Source of the DNA: Bifidobacterium avesanii
Lineage (GTDB): Bacteria; Actinomycetota; Actinomycetes; Actinomycetales; Bifidobacteriaceae
Direction of reading: 5' to 3'
DNA: 60,073 nucleotides
Assembly: GCF_009299475.1 (NCBI RefSeq)
Contig: NZ_WBSN01000016.1
Span: forward strand, 1-60,073
Part shown: piece after piece, positions 17,077 to 25,184 of the stretch
Layout of the letters: the number at the start of each line of letters is the position of its first letter
Position numbering within the stretch: the first letter of the stretch is position 1
Notes under the pieces: generated by a model
The model's input: only the letters and a program-made list of their open reading frames with translations
Told to the model about the DNA's origin: nothing
The model's database searches: none
Made by a program: the position numbers and the translations under genes

Positions 17077-17123
17077 GGCTGAGCCCTGGCGGGAGTCCAC
17101 CGGACTCCCGCCAGGGCTCAGCC
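17077..17123 (-). terminator. 22-bp perfect hairpin overlapping the permease stop codon
   Basis: Bases 17077-17098 and 17102-17123 are perfect inverse repeats with a three-base loop. The TGA stop of the sugar permease (17118-17120) lies in the stem. The stem is very stable but is not followed by a T-run, so it may stabilise the 3' end of the mRNA as much as terminate. The same GTCC-ACC-GGAC tip appears in a smaller hairpin at 16969-16993. Confidence 0.65.
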
Positions 17124-18017
17124 CTTCATGCCACTCGTCGCGATGCCCTCGATGAAGTACTTCTGTCCGAAGAGGAAGACCACGAGGATGGGCAGAACGG
17201 ACAGGACAGAGCCGGTCATGATCAGGTCGTACGCGGCGGAGTACTCGCCCACGAAGGACTTCAGGCCGATCTGGATGGTCCACAGCTCCGGGGAGCGCAG
17301 GTAGAGCAGCGGCTGCATGTACTCGTTCCACGCGTTGGTGAACGTGATGATGCCCAGCGCGGCGATGGACGGACCGGACAACGGCAAAATGATCCGCCCA
17401 TAGATGCCGAACTCCGACAGGCCGTCGATGCGCGCCGCCTCGGAGAGGGACTCGGGGATGGTGTCGTAGAACTGCTTCATCATGAACACGCCGAACGCGG
17501 AGAACGACTGCATGAGGATGATCGACGGCAGCGAATCGGACAGCCCCCAGCTGGAGAGCATCTTGAACTGCGGGATCATGTAGGCCTGCCACGGCACGGC
17601 GATCGTGGCGATGTAGCACAGGAACAGCAGGTCGCGGCCGGCGAACTTGATCTTGGAGAAGCCGTAGGCGGCGAACGAGCCGGTGAACACCTGCAGGAGG
17701 GTCACGGCCACGGCGATGACCACCGTGTTCTTGGTCCACACGACCAGATTGGCCTTGGACCAGATGGTCGCGTAGTTCTCCCAGTGCCACACTTCGGGGA
17801 ACCACTTGATCGGGACGGTGAAGATCTCGTTGTTGTTCTTGACGGACGACAGGACCATCCACACGAACGGCAGGAGCGTGAACGCGGCGACGGCGATCAT
17901 GACCGCATAGCCGACGACCGTGCCGACGATCCTCAGCGGCGAGACCCGCTTCCTGTTGAACGGGATGTTGGCCGAGTGGATCGTGCCGGCCGGAGTGTAA
18001 GGAACCGCAGCGCTCAT
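17118..18017 (-). CDS. Carbohydrate ABC transporter permease, MalG type
   Basis: A 299-residue inner-membrane protein with six predicted hydrophobic segments, the first at ~30-55 (VVGYAVMIAVAAFTLLPFVW). The cytoplasmic EAA loop reads SLSEAARIDGLSEFGIYGRI, the contact for the ATPase. It is the last gene of a binding protein-permease-permease operon of the CUT1 class. No ATPase gene is present, so a shared MsmK-type ATPase from elsewhere must energise it. It begins one base after the stop of the MalF-type permease. Its stop codon lies inside a long hairpin. Confidence 0.93.
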   Translation of the reverse strand: MSAAVPYTPAGTIHSANIPFNRKRVSPLRIVGTVVGYAVMIAVAAFTLLPFVWMVLSSVKNNNEIFTVPIKWFPEVWHWENYATIWSKANLVVWTKNTVVIAVAVTLLQVFTGSFAAYGFSKIKFAGRDLLFLCYIATIAVPWQAYMIPQFKMLSSWGLSDSLPSIILMQSFSAFGVFMMKQFYDTIPESLSEAARIDGLSEFGIYGRIILPLSGPSIAALGIITFTNAWNEYMQPLLYLRSPELWTIQIGLKSFVGEYSAAYDLIMTGSVLSVLPILVVFLFGQKYFIEGIATSGMKG

Positions 18018-18018
18018 C

Positions 18019-18990
18019 TTACTTCTCCTTGATGTTGTTGTAGACGAACTGGATGATGGTCACGATCATGCACATGGCGAACAGGACCAGCGAGACGGAG
18101 CTCGAATAGCCGAACTCCTGCTCCTCGAAGGCGACGCGGTAGGCGTACTGCGCGATCACCATGGTGGAGGTGCCGGGGCCGCCGGCGGTCATGACGAGCG
18201 TCAGGTCGAGGACGCGGAACGAGCCGATGGTCATGGTCACGAGCACGAAGAACAGCGTGGGCCGCATCATGGGCACGGTGATCTTCCAGAACTGCTGCCA
18301 GCCGTTGGCGCCGTCCACGCGGGCGGCCTCGTACAGCTCGGTGGGAATGGTCTGCAGGCCGGCGAGCAGGAGGATCATGAAGTAACCCACCTCGCGCCAG
18401 GTGCCTACCACGATCACGGCGGGCATGGCCCACTGCGTGGTGGAGAGCCACCCGGGGGCGGCGCCGCCGGTGAACACGCGGATGAACTGGTTGATCGGGC
18501 CGGAGTTCGGGTCGAACATCATGTTCCACACCTGCGCGGCGGCGACGATCGAGGTGATGTACGGGAAGTAGGCGGCGGTGCGGAAGAACGCACGGCCCTT
18601 GAGCTTGGTGTTGAGCAGCACCGCGAGGCCGAACGCGATGGCGAGGGTGAGCGGGATGTGCACCACGGCGTAGTACAGGGTCTGCCAGAACGAGGCCCAG
18701 AACAGGTCGTCCTTGGCGAGGCGCTTCCAGTTGGCCAGACCGTTGAAGGTCGGGTCGCCGAACGCGCTCCACTCCGAGAACGCGATGTAGAACATGCTGC
18801 ACACCGGGGCGAGGATCAGCACCGCGAAGCCGACGAAATTCGGCGCGATGAAGATCAGGCCGTTGCGGATGTTGCGCCGGTGCACGGTCTGGAAGGCCCT
18901 GTTGAGCTCCTTCGAATTGTCCGAGCCGATGACCTTCGCGCCGCCGTTGGTGGGCTTGCGGCCGGCCACGCTTGTTGCGCTGTGGGACAT
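18019..18990 (-). CDS. Carbohydrate ABC transporter permease, MalF type
   Basis: A 323-residue membrane protein with six hydrophobic segments. The first is NGLIFIAPNFVGFAVLILAP at ~43-62, and the EAA loop reads ELYEAARVDGANGWQQFWKI. It pairs with the MalG-type protein encoded one base downstream. The ATG at 18990 follows AAAGGAG at 7 bases. Longer in-frame extensions would run into the gene for the binding protein. Confidence 0.93.
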   Translation of the reverse strand: MSHSATSVAGRKPTNGGAKVIGSDNSKELNRAFQTVHRRNIRNGLIFIAPNFVGFAVLILAPVCSMFYIAFSEWSAFGDPTFNGLANWKRLAKDDLFWASFWQTLYYAVVHIPLTLAIAFGLAVLLNTKLKGRAFFRTAAYFPYITSIVAAAQVWNMMFDPNSGPINQFIRVFTGGAAPGWLSTTQWAMPAVIVVGTWREVGYFMILLLAGLQTIPTELYEAARVDGANGWQQFWKITVPMMRPTLFFVLVTMTIGSFRVLDLTLVMTAGGPGTSTMVIAQYAYRVAFEEQEFGYSSSVSLVLFAMCMIVTIIQFVYNNIKEK

Positions 18991-19100
18991 GGCGCAACTC
19001 CTTTCACATGAATATGGTTGACGGTTCCGGGCGCGCGAAGTCCGGCGGGCCGACCCGGGCGAGAGGGGCCGCCGGACTTCGCGCGATGGGGCGGTGCGCC

Positions 19101-20459
19101 TTACTTGACGACCCCGGCGTCCTTGGCCTTCTGGCCGGCGTCGGCGAGCGCCTGGTCGATCGGCGTGGTCTCGGTCATGATCGCGGAGTGCGCGTCGTTG
19201 AGCAGGGTGGTGATCTTGGAGATCTCCTTGCCGGTGACGACCGGGGCGGACACCTTGGTGTCGAAGTCGGTGATCGTCTTCTTGCTCAGCTCGTCGGTGG
19301 GCATGCCCTCGGCGCCGAGGTAGGCCTCGGTGACCTTGTCGGACAGGTAGGCGGGGCTCACGCCGTTCTTGGCGAGCTCGAGCGCGCCCTCCTCGCCGGC
19401 GGCCCACTTGACGAACTCGCGGGCCGCGGCGCCCTTCTGACCGGTGGCGTACTTGGAGACGGCCAGGCCCATGGCGCCGGCCACGGTGACGGGCTTGTCG
19501 GTCTGGGTGTTGGTGGACTTGTCCGGGTTCTGCGGAACCGGCGCGATGCCCCAGTTGAACTTCTCGGCGTCACCGTTCTTCTGGGAGCTCACCAGCGCGG
19601 AGGTGTACCAGTTGCCGACCGGGAAGAAGGCGATCTTCTGGGAGCCGAACAGGCCCTGGTAGGTGACCTTGGTGGAGGTCAGGGTGTTGAAGTCGAGGGC
19701 GAGCTTCTCGTCCTGCAGCTTCAGCGCGCGCTCGTAGTAGGGCTTGAAGTAGTTGTAGTCGCCGGAGAGCATGGAGGCCTTCGGGTCCTTCTGGGACTGG
19801 TTGTTGGCGAAGTCCTGCACGAAGGACTTCTTGTTCCACGTGAAGGTCGGGTAGACGTCGTCGCCGTAGCCGGCCTTCTTGAGGGCGGTCTTCATCTCCT
19901 CGGCGGTCTTGACGTAGTCGTCCCAGGTCCAGGTGCCGTCCGGGGCGGCGACGCCGGTCTTCTCGAAGATGTCCTTGTTGTAGTACATGACCCAGAAGTC
20001 GCGGCGGTACGGGATGCCGTAGTACTTGCCGTCCAGCTCGTGGGTGGAGGAGTCGAGGTTCTTGGAGTCGAACGACTTGGCGATGTCCGTCAGGTCCGCG
20101 AGGCCCTTGGACTCCACGGCGTAGGTGTAGTAGCTGTTCATCGACTTGAGCGGGATGACGTCGGTGGGCTTGCCGGCGGAGAGGTCGGCGGTGAGCTGCT
20201 TCTCGTAGTTGTCGTTGGAGTATTCCTTGATCTCCACGGTCACGTTGGGGTACTTCTTCATGAAGCCCTCCTTCAGGTACGTGAACTCCGGGGACTGCGA
20301 CAGGGCCCACGCGCCGAAGGTGATGGTGGTCTTGGCGTTCGGGTCGAAGGCCGGGATGGACGCGCCGTCGCCGGCGGCGTTGTTCGATCCGCAGGCGCCG
20401 AGCATCATGGTGGCCGCGGCGACGAAGGCTACCGCTCCGGTGAGTTTGGTGGATTTCAT
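19101..20459 (-). CDS. Sugar ABC transporter solute-binding lipoprotein
   Basis: A 452-residue family-1 extracellular binding protein. The signal peptide ends in the lipobox L20-G-A-C23, so it should be lipid-anchored outside the membrane. TTITFGAWALSQSPEFTYLK and the later DAEKFNWGIAPVPQNPD fit the CUT1 oligosaccharide binders. The ATG at 20459 follows GGAG at 6 bases. It is first in the importer operon, with a promoter and operator at 20573-20602. The neighbouring GH2 and sialate O-acetylesterase suggest a decorated oligosaccharide ligand, which the sequence alone cannot identify. Confidence 0.92.
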   Translation of the reverse strand: MKSTKLTGAVAFVAAATMMLGACGSNNAAGDGASIPAFDPNAKTTITFGAWALSQSPEFTYLKEGFMKKYPNVTVEIKEYSNDNYEKQLTADLSAGKPTDVIPLKSMNSYYTYAVESKGLADLTDIAKSFDSKNLDSSTHELDGKYYGIPYRRDFWVMYYNKDIFEKTGVAAPDGTWTWDDYVKTAEEMKTALKKAGYGDDVYPTFTWNKKSFVQDFANNQSQKDPKASMLSGDYNYFKPYYERALKLQDEKLALDFNTLTSTKVTYQGLFGSQKIAFFPVGNWYTSALVSSQKNGDAEKFNWGIAPVPQNPDKSTNTQTDKPVTVAGAMGLAVSKYATGQKGAAAREFVKWAAGEEGALELAKNGVSPAYLSDKVTEAYLGAEGMPTDELSKKTITDFDTKVSAPVVTGKEISKITTLLNDAHSAIMTETTPIDQALADAGQKAKDAGVVK

Positions 20460-20572
20460 GATTCTCTCCTTCTCGGCTTCGGTGCCGAAATTGGTGGGTT
20501 GCCGTCGCGCCTCCATGCGCGGTGTTCCCGGTTCCCCTACGCTGTGCAGTCCGTTGCCGAACTGTTGGAATC

Positions 20573-20602
20573 AGTGTATTACAACGTTGGAATTCCTGTC
20601 AA
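20573..20602 (-). promoter_or_regulatory. Promoter and LacI-type operator of the sugar importer
   Basis: On the minus strand TTGACA (20597-20602) and TACACT (20573-20578) are 18 bases apart. The spacer holds the dyad TTCCAACGTTGTAA (20579-20592), which abuts the -10 box, a classic repressor position. The same dyad, abutting the same -10 sequence, occurs before the esterase gene. Confidence 0.7.
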
Positions 20603-20669
20603 GCTCGAATCGTATAGGATTTGCGCGTCGGATATCTATTTTTGTTGCAAATACTGGGTTTTTATACTA

Positions 20670-20684
20670 TTACAACGTTTGTAA
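20670..20684. promoter_or_regulatory. Second upstream operator of the sugar importer
   Basis: TTACAACGTTTGTAA is a near-perfect dyad, centred ~90 bp upstream of the promoter operator. The pairing could support DNA looping. Confidence 0.6.
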
Positions 20685-20826
20685 ATTTTTTACATCAACA
20701 TCGATATCGGCATCGCCGCGCCGATTCCGCGCGATGCCCGTTCGGCATGGGTCGTTGTTGTGCGTTGACGGCAAAAAGCTATCCGTTCTTGCGCACGCTT
20801 GGGCAACACGCCCGCAACGACGCGGC

Positions 20827-20871
20827 GGCCCGCGGCCGTGGCCATTGCATTCGCCGCCACGGTCGCGGGCC
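20827..20871 (-). terminator. Probable terminator after the GH2 gene
   Basis: GGCCCGCGGCCGTGGC (20827-20842) pairs with GCCACGGTCGCGGGCC (20856-20871) with one mismatch and a 13-base loop. It lies 75 bases past the GH2 stop and has no T-run. Confidence 0.5.
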
Positions 20872-20945
20872 GTCGCCCGTCGCATCGGCTTCGCCGGAAA
20901 GGCCCGCCCATCCAGATCGCCCCCATCGCCGCCCCATCGCCGCCC

Positions 20946-23900
20946 CTACCGCGGCACGGCGACCATCGGCGGCAGACCGCCCGGCGCCGAGGCCGACGGG
21001 GCGGGCACGGATGCGGCCGCCGGGGTAAAGGCGTCGCCGCCGTCGAGCGCCCCGGTCTCCACGCGCAGCACGTGCACGCGGTCGTCGTACTGCACGGTCA
21101 CGTCCTTGACCCAGCTCACCAGCGCGGCCACCTCCATGACCACGTCGCCGCGCGGGGACAGGTACGGCTCGCCGTCCATGAGGTTCTCGCGCCCATCCAC
21201 CAGAAGGTGCGTGCGCCCGACCTCCGCCTGCACCACATGGCCGCCGGAGCGCAGCGTGAGCGTCCTGGCCGCAGGATCCCACGAATAGGAGAACCGGTCG
21301 CCGCACTGCATGGCCATGCGTTCGAGCACCACCATCACGTTGCCCCACACGGCGCCGTTTTTGTTGACGGTGGGCACCATGCGGGAGTCCGGCTCCTGCC
21401 CATCGATGAGGATCTTGCAGAAGTCCTCGCTCGGCGGCACGTACTTGGCCTTGTCCGCGGCGGGGATCGGCGGAAACTCGCGCGCGGACCACGGGGCTTC
21501 CGGCGCATACGCCGCGTATTCGCGGGCCGCGGGCGTCTCGCTCAGGGTATTCACCTCCGCACGCTCGGCACGCAGTTCCGCCACGGCCGGGGGCAATCCC
21601 TCGGCGCGGGCCGTGAGCCGCACCACGCCGGGCGTTTCCGTGGCGCGCAGGAACACGCGGTTGAGCCCGCAGTCGGCGAACACATGGTCCGTGTGGATCA
21701 CGCTGTCGTCCGGCCTGCCGTCCACGCGGTCGTCGAACCGTCCCTCGTTGTAGCCGCCCAGGAACGAGGCCGGGCCCTCCACCGAGAAGTCGATGCGGTC
21801 GGACGCCAGCGGACACACGCGCCCCCGCGCGTCCACCACGCTCACGTCCACGTAGGCCAGATCCTCGCCATCCGCGCGCCAACCGCCCGGCCCCGCATGA
21901 GCGGCGAGCACGAGCTTGGCCGGCTCGCCCACGGTCTCGATGCGGTCGCGGGCCACCTCGTTGCCGTCGTATCCGTAGGCCACGGCCTCCACCGTGCCGG
22001 AGCGGGTCACGTCCACGTTCGGGAAGGCGAAGACGAACGTGTCCTGCGGCTCGGTGCACTCCCCCGCCCGCTCGCCGTTGACGAGCAGCTCCACGCGGGC
22101 CACCGGGTAGCTCGCGATCGCGTAGACGGTCTTGCGCGTGGGGTCGCGGTAGTCGAATTCGCCGGTGCCCTCCCAGAACCGGCCGTTGAAGCGCTTCCTC
22201 TCGTAGCGGTAGACCGGGCCGGTTTTGGCGGTGTTCGCGGGCTCGTAGTTCCAATGGCCCAGGATCTTCACGGCCGGCGCCTCGGACTGCATCACGCGGA
22301 ACACGTCGAAGTTCTGCTTGGCGATGCGGTCGGGGCGCACGCGGCCGGACATGCGCGCGTTCTCCGAGTAGGACTGGCGGCCGTGCTGCGCGGAGTCCGT
22401 CCAGCACAGGGCCGCCGCGGCCGAGTACAGATCGCGCCCGGAGGCGCCGGACAGGCGGTCGTTGAAGAATTCGGCGTACCCCCGCGCATCGGCGAGCGCC
22501 AGCCCCTCCGCGGTCAGATCGTAGAAATCCACGCCCGGGCCCTTGCGCCCGCCCACGCCGATCCACTTGTTGCGGTAGTCGTAGTCCGGGCCGGTGTAGT
22601 CGTCCCAGACGCGGCCCGGCGCCTCCTCGCGCGCGTACTCGGTTTCGGTGATCGGCCCGTGCTCGGCGATGAAGCGGGCGGCGTGGCGGTTGAGCATGGT
22701 GCCCACGTATTCGGATTCGGCCACCGTGTCCTCGGTGTTGAGCGTGCGGCAGCCCATGAAGCGGCCGCCGTGCGGGTCGAGCAGACGCTTGAGCGCGAGC
22801 ATCTCGTGCATGTGGTTGGCGTGCAGCGAGTTGTTGCCGGCCTCCCAGAACACGATGCTCGGGTTGTTGCGGAACGCGATGATCACGTCGCGCATGAGCT
22901 CCACGCGCTGGTCCCACTGGCGTCCGAAGGTCTCCTTCTCCTTGTCGCCGGCGGACTGCGTGCACACCACGCCGTGGCGGTCGTAGGCGGCGATGTCCGC
23001 GGGGGACGCGGCCACGTGCATCCAGCGCACGTGGTTGGCGTTCGACGCGCGGATGAGCTTGGCGTCCTCGTCCTTCATCCATTCGGTGGCGATGCCCGTG
23101 GCGGACCATTCGTTGGTGGCGCGCTGGGCGTAGCCGCGCAGCCAGACGGGCACGCCGTTGATGGTGACGCCCTTGGCGTTGTCGTAGCCGATCGCCCGGA
23201 AGCCGGTCTCCACGGTCGTCTCGTCGACCGGCTCGCCGTCCACCACGAGCGTGACGGTCACGCGGTACAGGTACGGGTCCGCGAGGCTCCACAGGCGCAG
23301 CGGGACGGGCGCCGCGGTGGCGGCCTTGAGCACGGTCACGTCGAGGGATGCGGTCTCGGTGGGCGCGACGGCGTCCTCGTCCTCCACGGCGACGTACCGC
23401 CCTTTGCCGTCGTCCCACTCGTAGGCGTCGGCGGGCGTGATGGAGAGCGGCTGCACCACGCGCCCGGACGGCTGGACCGTCACCGGCTCGGACGAGAAGG
23501 CGGCCGCCTCCACGCCGTCCAGCGTGCGCACCGAGACGTGCAGGCTCGCCCGCACGACGTGGTCGGTCTCGTTGCGCACCTCGGACTCCACGTGCACGTT
23601 GGCTTTGGGCGCGGCGTGGTCCGCGAGGTCGAAGTCGGCGCCGTACACGTAGGTGCCCTTGGTTTTCAGGTTCGAGTACAGCGGAAGCGTGAGGTACGTC
23701 CTCGGTTTGAAGTGCACCTTCATCGGGCGGGTGATGCCGCCGAGCGTGGGGTTGAAGTCGTTGGTGTTCCAGAAGAACGGGACGCCCTCGGGGTGGCCGG
23801 CCGGCACGTCGCCGTCGCCGCGCGCCACGTAGCTTCCCGGCTCCACGCCGGGTTCGTTCGGGGTTTCCGCGCCGTAGAACGGCAGGTTGCGCGAGCTGGT

Positions 23901-24335
23901 GTTGTCGGTGGCGATGGCGATGAGGTTCGGCGCGTCCGGGTCGACGAGGTCGGTCACGTCGATGCCGAAGGGCGCCACGCCGTTCTCCACGTAGCCGGCG
24001 AGCGTGCCGCTGACGTACAGGTAGCAGGTCTGACGGATGCCCTCGAATTCGAGGATGACCTTCTCGCCGCGGTGTTCGGCGGGCACGGTGAGCCAGTTGC
24101 GGTAGAACGCGGCGCAGCGCTTCTGGCGACTGCCGCCGTCCAGGATGCGGTCGCGGAAGATGTCCGCATCGTTGAACGTGTGCGGCAGGGCGACGCGCTC
24201 CCATGCGCCGTCGTCGTACGCCGGGTCGGTGAACGCGCGCCCTTCGGCGTCCCTCCACCGCTCGACCGCCTCGCGCATGGGGAACGCGTCCGCGAGCTGG
24301 AACTTCCATCCGTGGTGGAAATACAGGGCTGTCAT
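20946..24335 (-). CDS. Large glycoside hydrolase family 2 protein with an atypical active site
   Basis: A 1,129-residue intracellular protein (no signal peptide). It has the N-terminal jelly-roll and immunoglobulin-like domains of GH2, a barrel from about 310 to 640, and accessory beta domains. Residues ~985-1110 (MVPTVNKNGAVWGNVMVVLE, SYSWDPAARTLTLRSGGH, LSPRGDVVMEVAALVSWVKD) resemble the copper-amine-oxidase N-terminal-like domain. The probable nucleophile is E566 in TETEYA. At the acid/base position, where LacZ-type enzymes read GNE, this protein reads W497-E-A-G-N-N502, so the canonical Glu is Asn. E498 might substitute, or the activity may differ. The ATG at 24335 follows GGAG at 5 bases. 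It is probably controlled by the LacI gene at 27982-29061 through a shared operator. Substrate unknown. Confidence 0.85.
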   Translation of the reverse strand: MTALYFHHGWKFQLADAFPMREAVERWRDAEGRAFTDPAYDDGAWERVALPHTFNDADIFRDRILDGGSRQKRCAAFYRNWLTVPAEHRGEKVILEFEGIRQTCYLYVSGTLAGYVENGVAPFGIDVTDLVDPDAPNLIAIATDNTSSRNLPFYGAETPNEPGVEPGSYVARGDGDVPAGHPEGVPFFWNTNDFNPTLGGITRPMKVHFKPRTYLTLPLYSNLKTKGTYVYGADFDLADHAAPKANVHVESEVRNETDHVVRASLHVSVRTLDGVEAAAFSSEPVTVQPSGRVVQPLSITPADAYEWDDGKGRYVAVEDEDAVAPTETASLDVTVLKAATAAPVPLRLWSLADPYLYRVTVTLVVDGEPVDETTVETGFRAIGYDNAKGVTINGVPVWLRGYAQRATNEWSATGIATEWMKDEDAKLIRASNANHVRWMHVAASPADIAAYDRHGVVCTQSAGDKEKETFGRQWDQRVELMRDVIIAFRNNPSIVFWEAGNNSLHANHMHEMLALKRLLDPHGGRFMGCRTLNTEDTVAESEYVGTMLNRHAARFIAEHGPITETEYAREEAPGRVWDDYTGPDYDYRNKWIGVGGRKGPGVDFYDLTAEGLALADARGYAEFFNDRLSGASGRDLYSAAAALCWTDSAQHGRQSYSENARMSGRVRPDRIAKQNFDVFRVMQSEAPAVKILGHWNYEPANTAKTGPVYRYERKRFNGRFWEGTGEFDYRDPTRKTVYAIASYPVARVELLVNGERAGECTEPQDTFVFAFPNVDVTRSGTVEAVAYGYDGNEVARDRIETVGEPAKLVLAAHAGPGGWRADGEDLAYVDVSVVDARGRVCPLASDRIDFSVEGPASFLGGYNEGRFDDRVDGRPDDSVIHTDHVFADCGLNRVFLRATETPGVVRLTARAEGLPPAVAELRAERAEVNTLSETPAAREYAAYAPEAPWSAREFPPIPAADKAKYVPPSEDFCKILIDGQEPDSRMVPTVNKNGAVWGNVMVVLERMAMQCGDRFSYSWDPAARTLTLRSGGHVVQAEVGRTHLLVDGRENLMDGEPYLSPRGDVVMEVAALVSWVKDVTVQYDDRVHVLRVETGALDGGDAFTPAAASVPAPSASAPGGLPPMVAVPR

Positions 24336-24452
24336 CGTCACTCCGATTCCTTGGTCGTTGCCTTGGCTGTGGATTGCCGTGGCCTGTTGCGGCGCGCGGA
24401 CCCTTCCACGCGCCCGCGACCACGTCGTCCTCATATCGGCTCACACCTCGTG

Positions 24453-24500
24453 AGGTAACCGTTTACCTGAACTATATACTGATGTTTCTCAGATTGTCAA
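24453..24500 (-). promoter_or_regulatory. GH2 promoter with a LacI-type operator
   Basis: On the minus strand TTGACA (24495-24500) and TATAGT (24471-24476) are 18 bases apart. The dyad AGGTAACCGTTTACCT (24453-24468) begins 2 bases below the -10 box. The LacI gene at 27982 carries a matching dyad at the same spacing, so it is the likely repressor. Confidence 0.75.
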
Positions 24501-24659
24501 ACGGAGATTTATTACTTTCGTTGTATTCCATTCCCCGCGCGCCTCCGGTTCGCATAATCACATGCCGGTCATCCCGCGTCATTCCACGTCATTCCGCGTC
24601 ATTCCATGTCATCCCACGTCATCCCGCGAACTGAAAACGCGCAATGCCGTCCGGGGATG

Positions 24660-24765
24660 AAATACGGGCCCAATACGACGAAATCCGCAATTCTAAGCGC
24701 GAATGGGACGCCAGAGCGTCGGTTTGATACTTGGAATCGCGGATTTCGTCGTTTTGAGCCCGCAA
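24660..24765. repeat. GGGCTCAAAACGACGAAAT palindrome, copy 3
   Basis: Nearly identical to copy 1 at 16486-16590, including its decayed inner arm and the GACGCCAGAGCGTC loop segment. The two therefore came from one duplication and not from separate insertions. Confidence 0.8.
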
Positions 24766-24847
24766 AGTGACGCCCACGCATGCCACCGGCGCAGTCCCCG
24801 CTGCAGTCCGCGTCATTTTGTGCCCGCAAAATACCGCCCACGCATGA

Positions 24848-24933
24848 GTTACGGGCCCGAACCGACGAAAACCGGCCTTCCAGCGGGGGCTTGACGCTTG
24901 GAAGAGCCGATTTCATCGTTTTGGGCCCGTAAG
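24848..24933. repeat. Variant palindrome, copy 4
   Basis: GTTACGGGCCCGAACCGACG pairs with CGTTTTGGGCCCGTAA; it is the counterpart of 16671-16758. A half copy (TTTTGTGCCCGCAAAAT) lies at 24817-24833. Confidence 0.7.
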
Positions 24934-25184
24934 TTGAGAAGTATGAAGGCCAGTGCAGGCCGCTCAGACCAGCGCGGGCCATTCAGGCTGACGCGGCCCG
25001 CAGCCCGGTGGACGGCCGGCTCATCGGCTCGCCTTCGGCCCCTGCAATTATGGACTCGCCTTTCAGGCGCGGTCCAACCCGATCATCGCGGCCGGCCGTC
25101 CATGCCGAAACGGCCGGCACAGCAAACAGAGCCCCCGTCCGTGGAATCGGCGCCCGCCCAATCCGCGAACCAAGCCCCGGACTC

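Larger units (their letters stand above)
16281..17117. other. 837-bp gap: infA promoter and the repeat-rich junction with the glycan island
   Basis: No coding frame is convincing. The first ~100 bases are the infA promoter. Then come two copies of the window-wide palindrome (16486-16590, 16671-16758), a half copy (16634-16654), and GC-rich hairpins: CTCGCC-N5-GGCGAG (16911-16927), GTTGGCAGTCC-ACC-GGACTGCCAAC (16969-16993), and the large hairpin over the next gene's stop. About 400 bp of this layout recurs at 24660-25075. Confidence 0.65.
20460..20945. other. 486-bp regulatory gap upstream of the importer operon
   Basis: It contains the importer promoter with two operators, an AT-rich stretch around 20625-20700 unusual for this genome, and the GH2 terminator hairpin (20827-20871). 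The stretch 20880-20945 is GC-rich with CCCATCGCC repeats and shows nothing else. Confidence 0.6.
24336..25184. other. 849-bp gap: GH2 promoter plus a duplicated repeat module
   Basis: Bases 24450-24500 are the GH2 promoter and operator. Bases 24570-24620 hold four copies of the word ATTCC(A/G)(C/T)GTCAT / CCCACGTCAT in tandem. Bases 24660-25075 repeat the layout of 16486-17060: main palindrome, half copy, variant palindrome, then a CTGCAATTATGGACTCGCCT block. No coding frame is convincing. Confidence 0.6.

Noticed and set aside
20799..24458. Frame of over 1,200 codons opposite the GH2 gene
   Set aside because: It is a shadow caused by high GC and third-position bias; the composition is Arg/His/Val-rich with no recognisable domain, while the GH2 frame has clear motifs, a ribosome binding site and a promoter.
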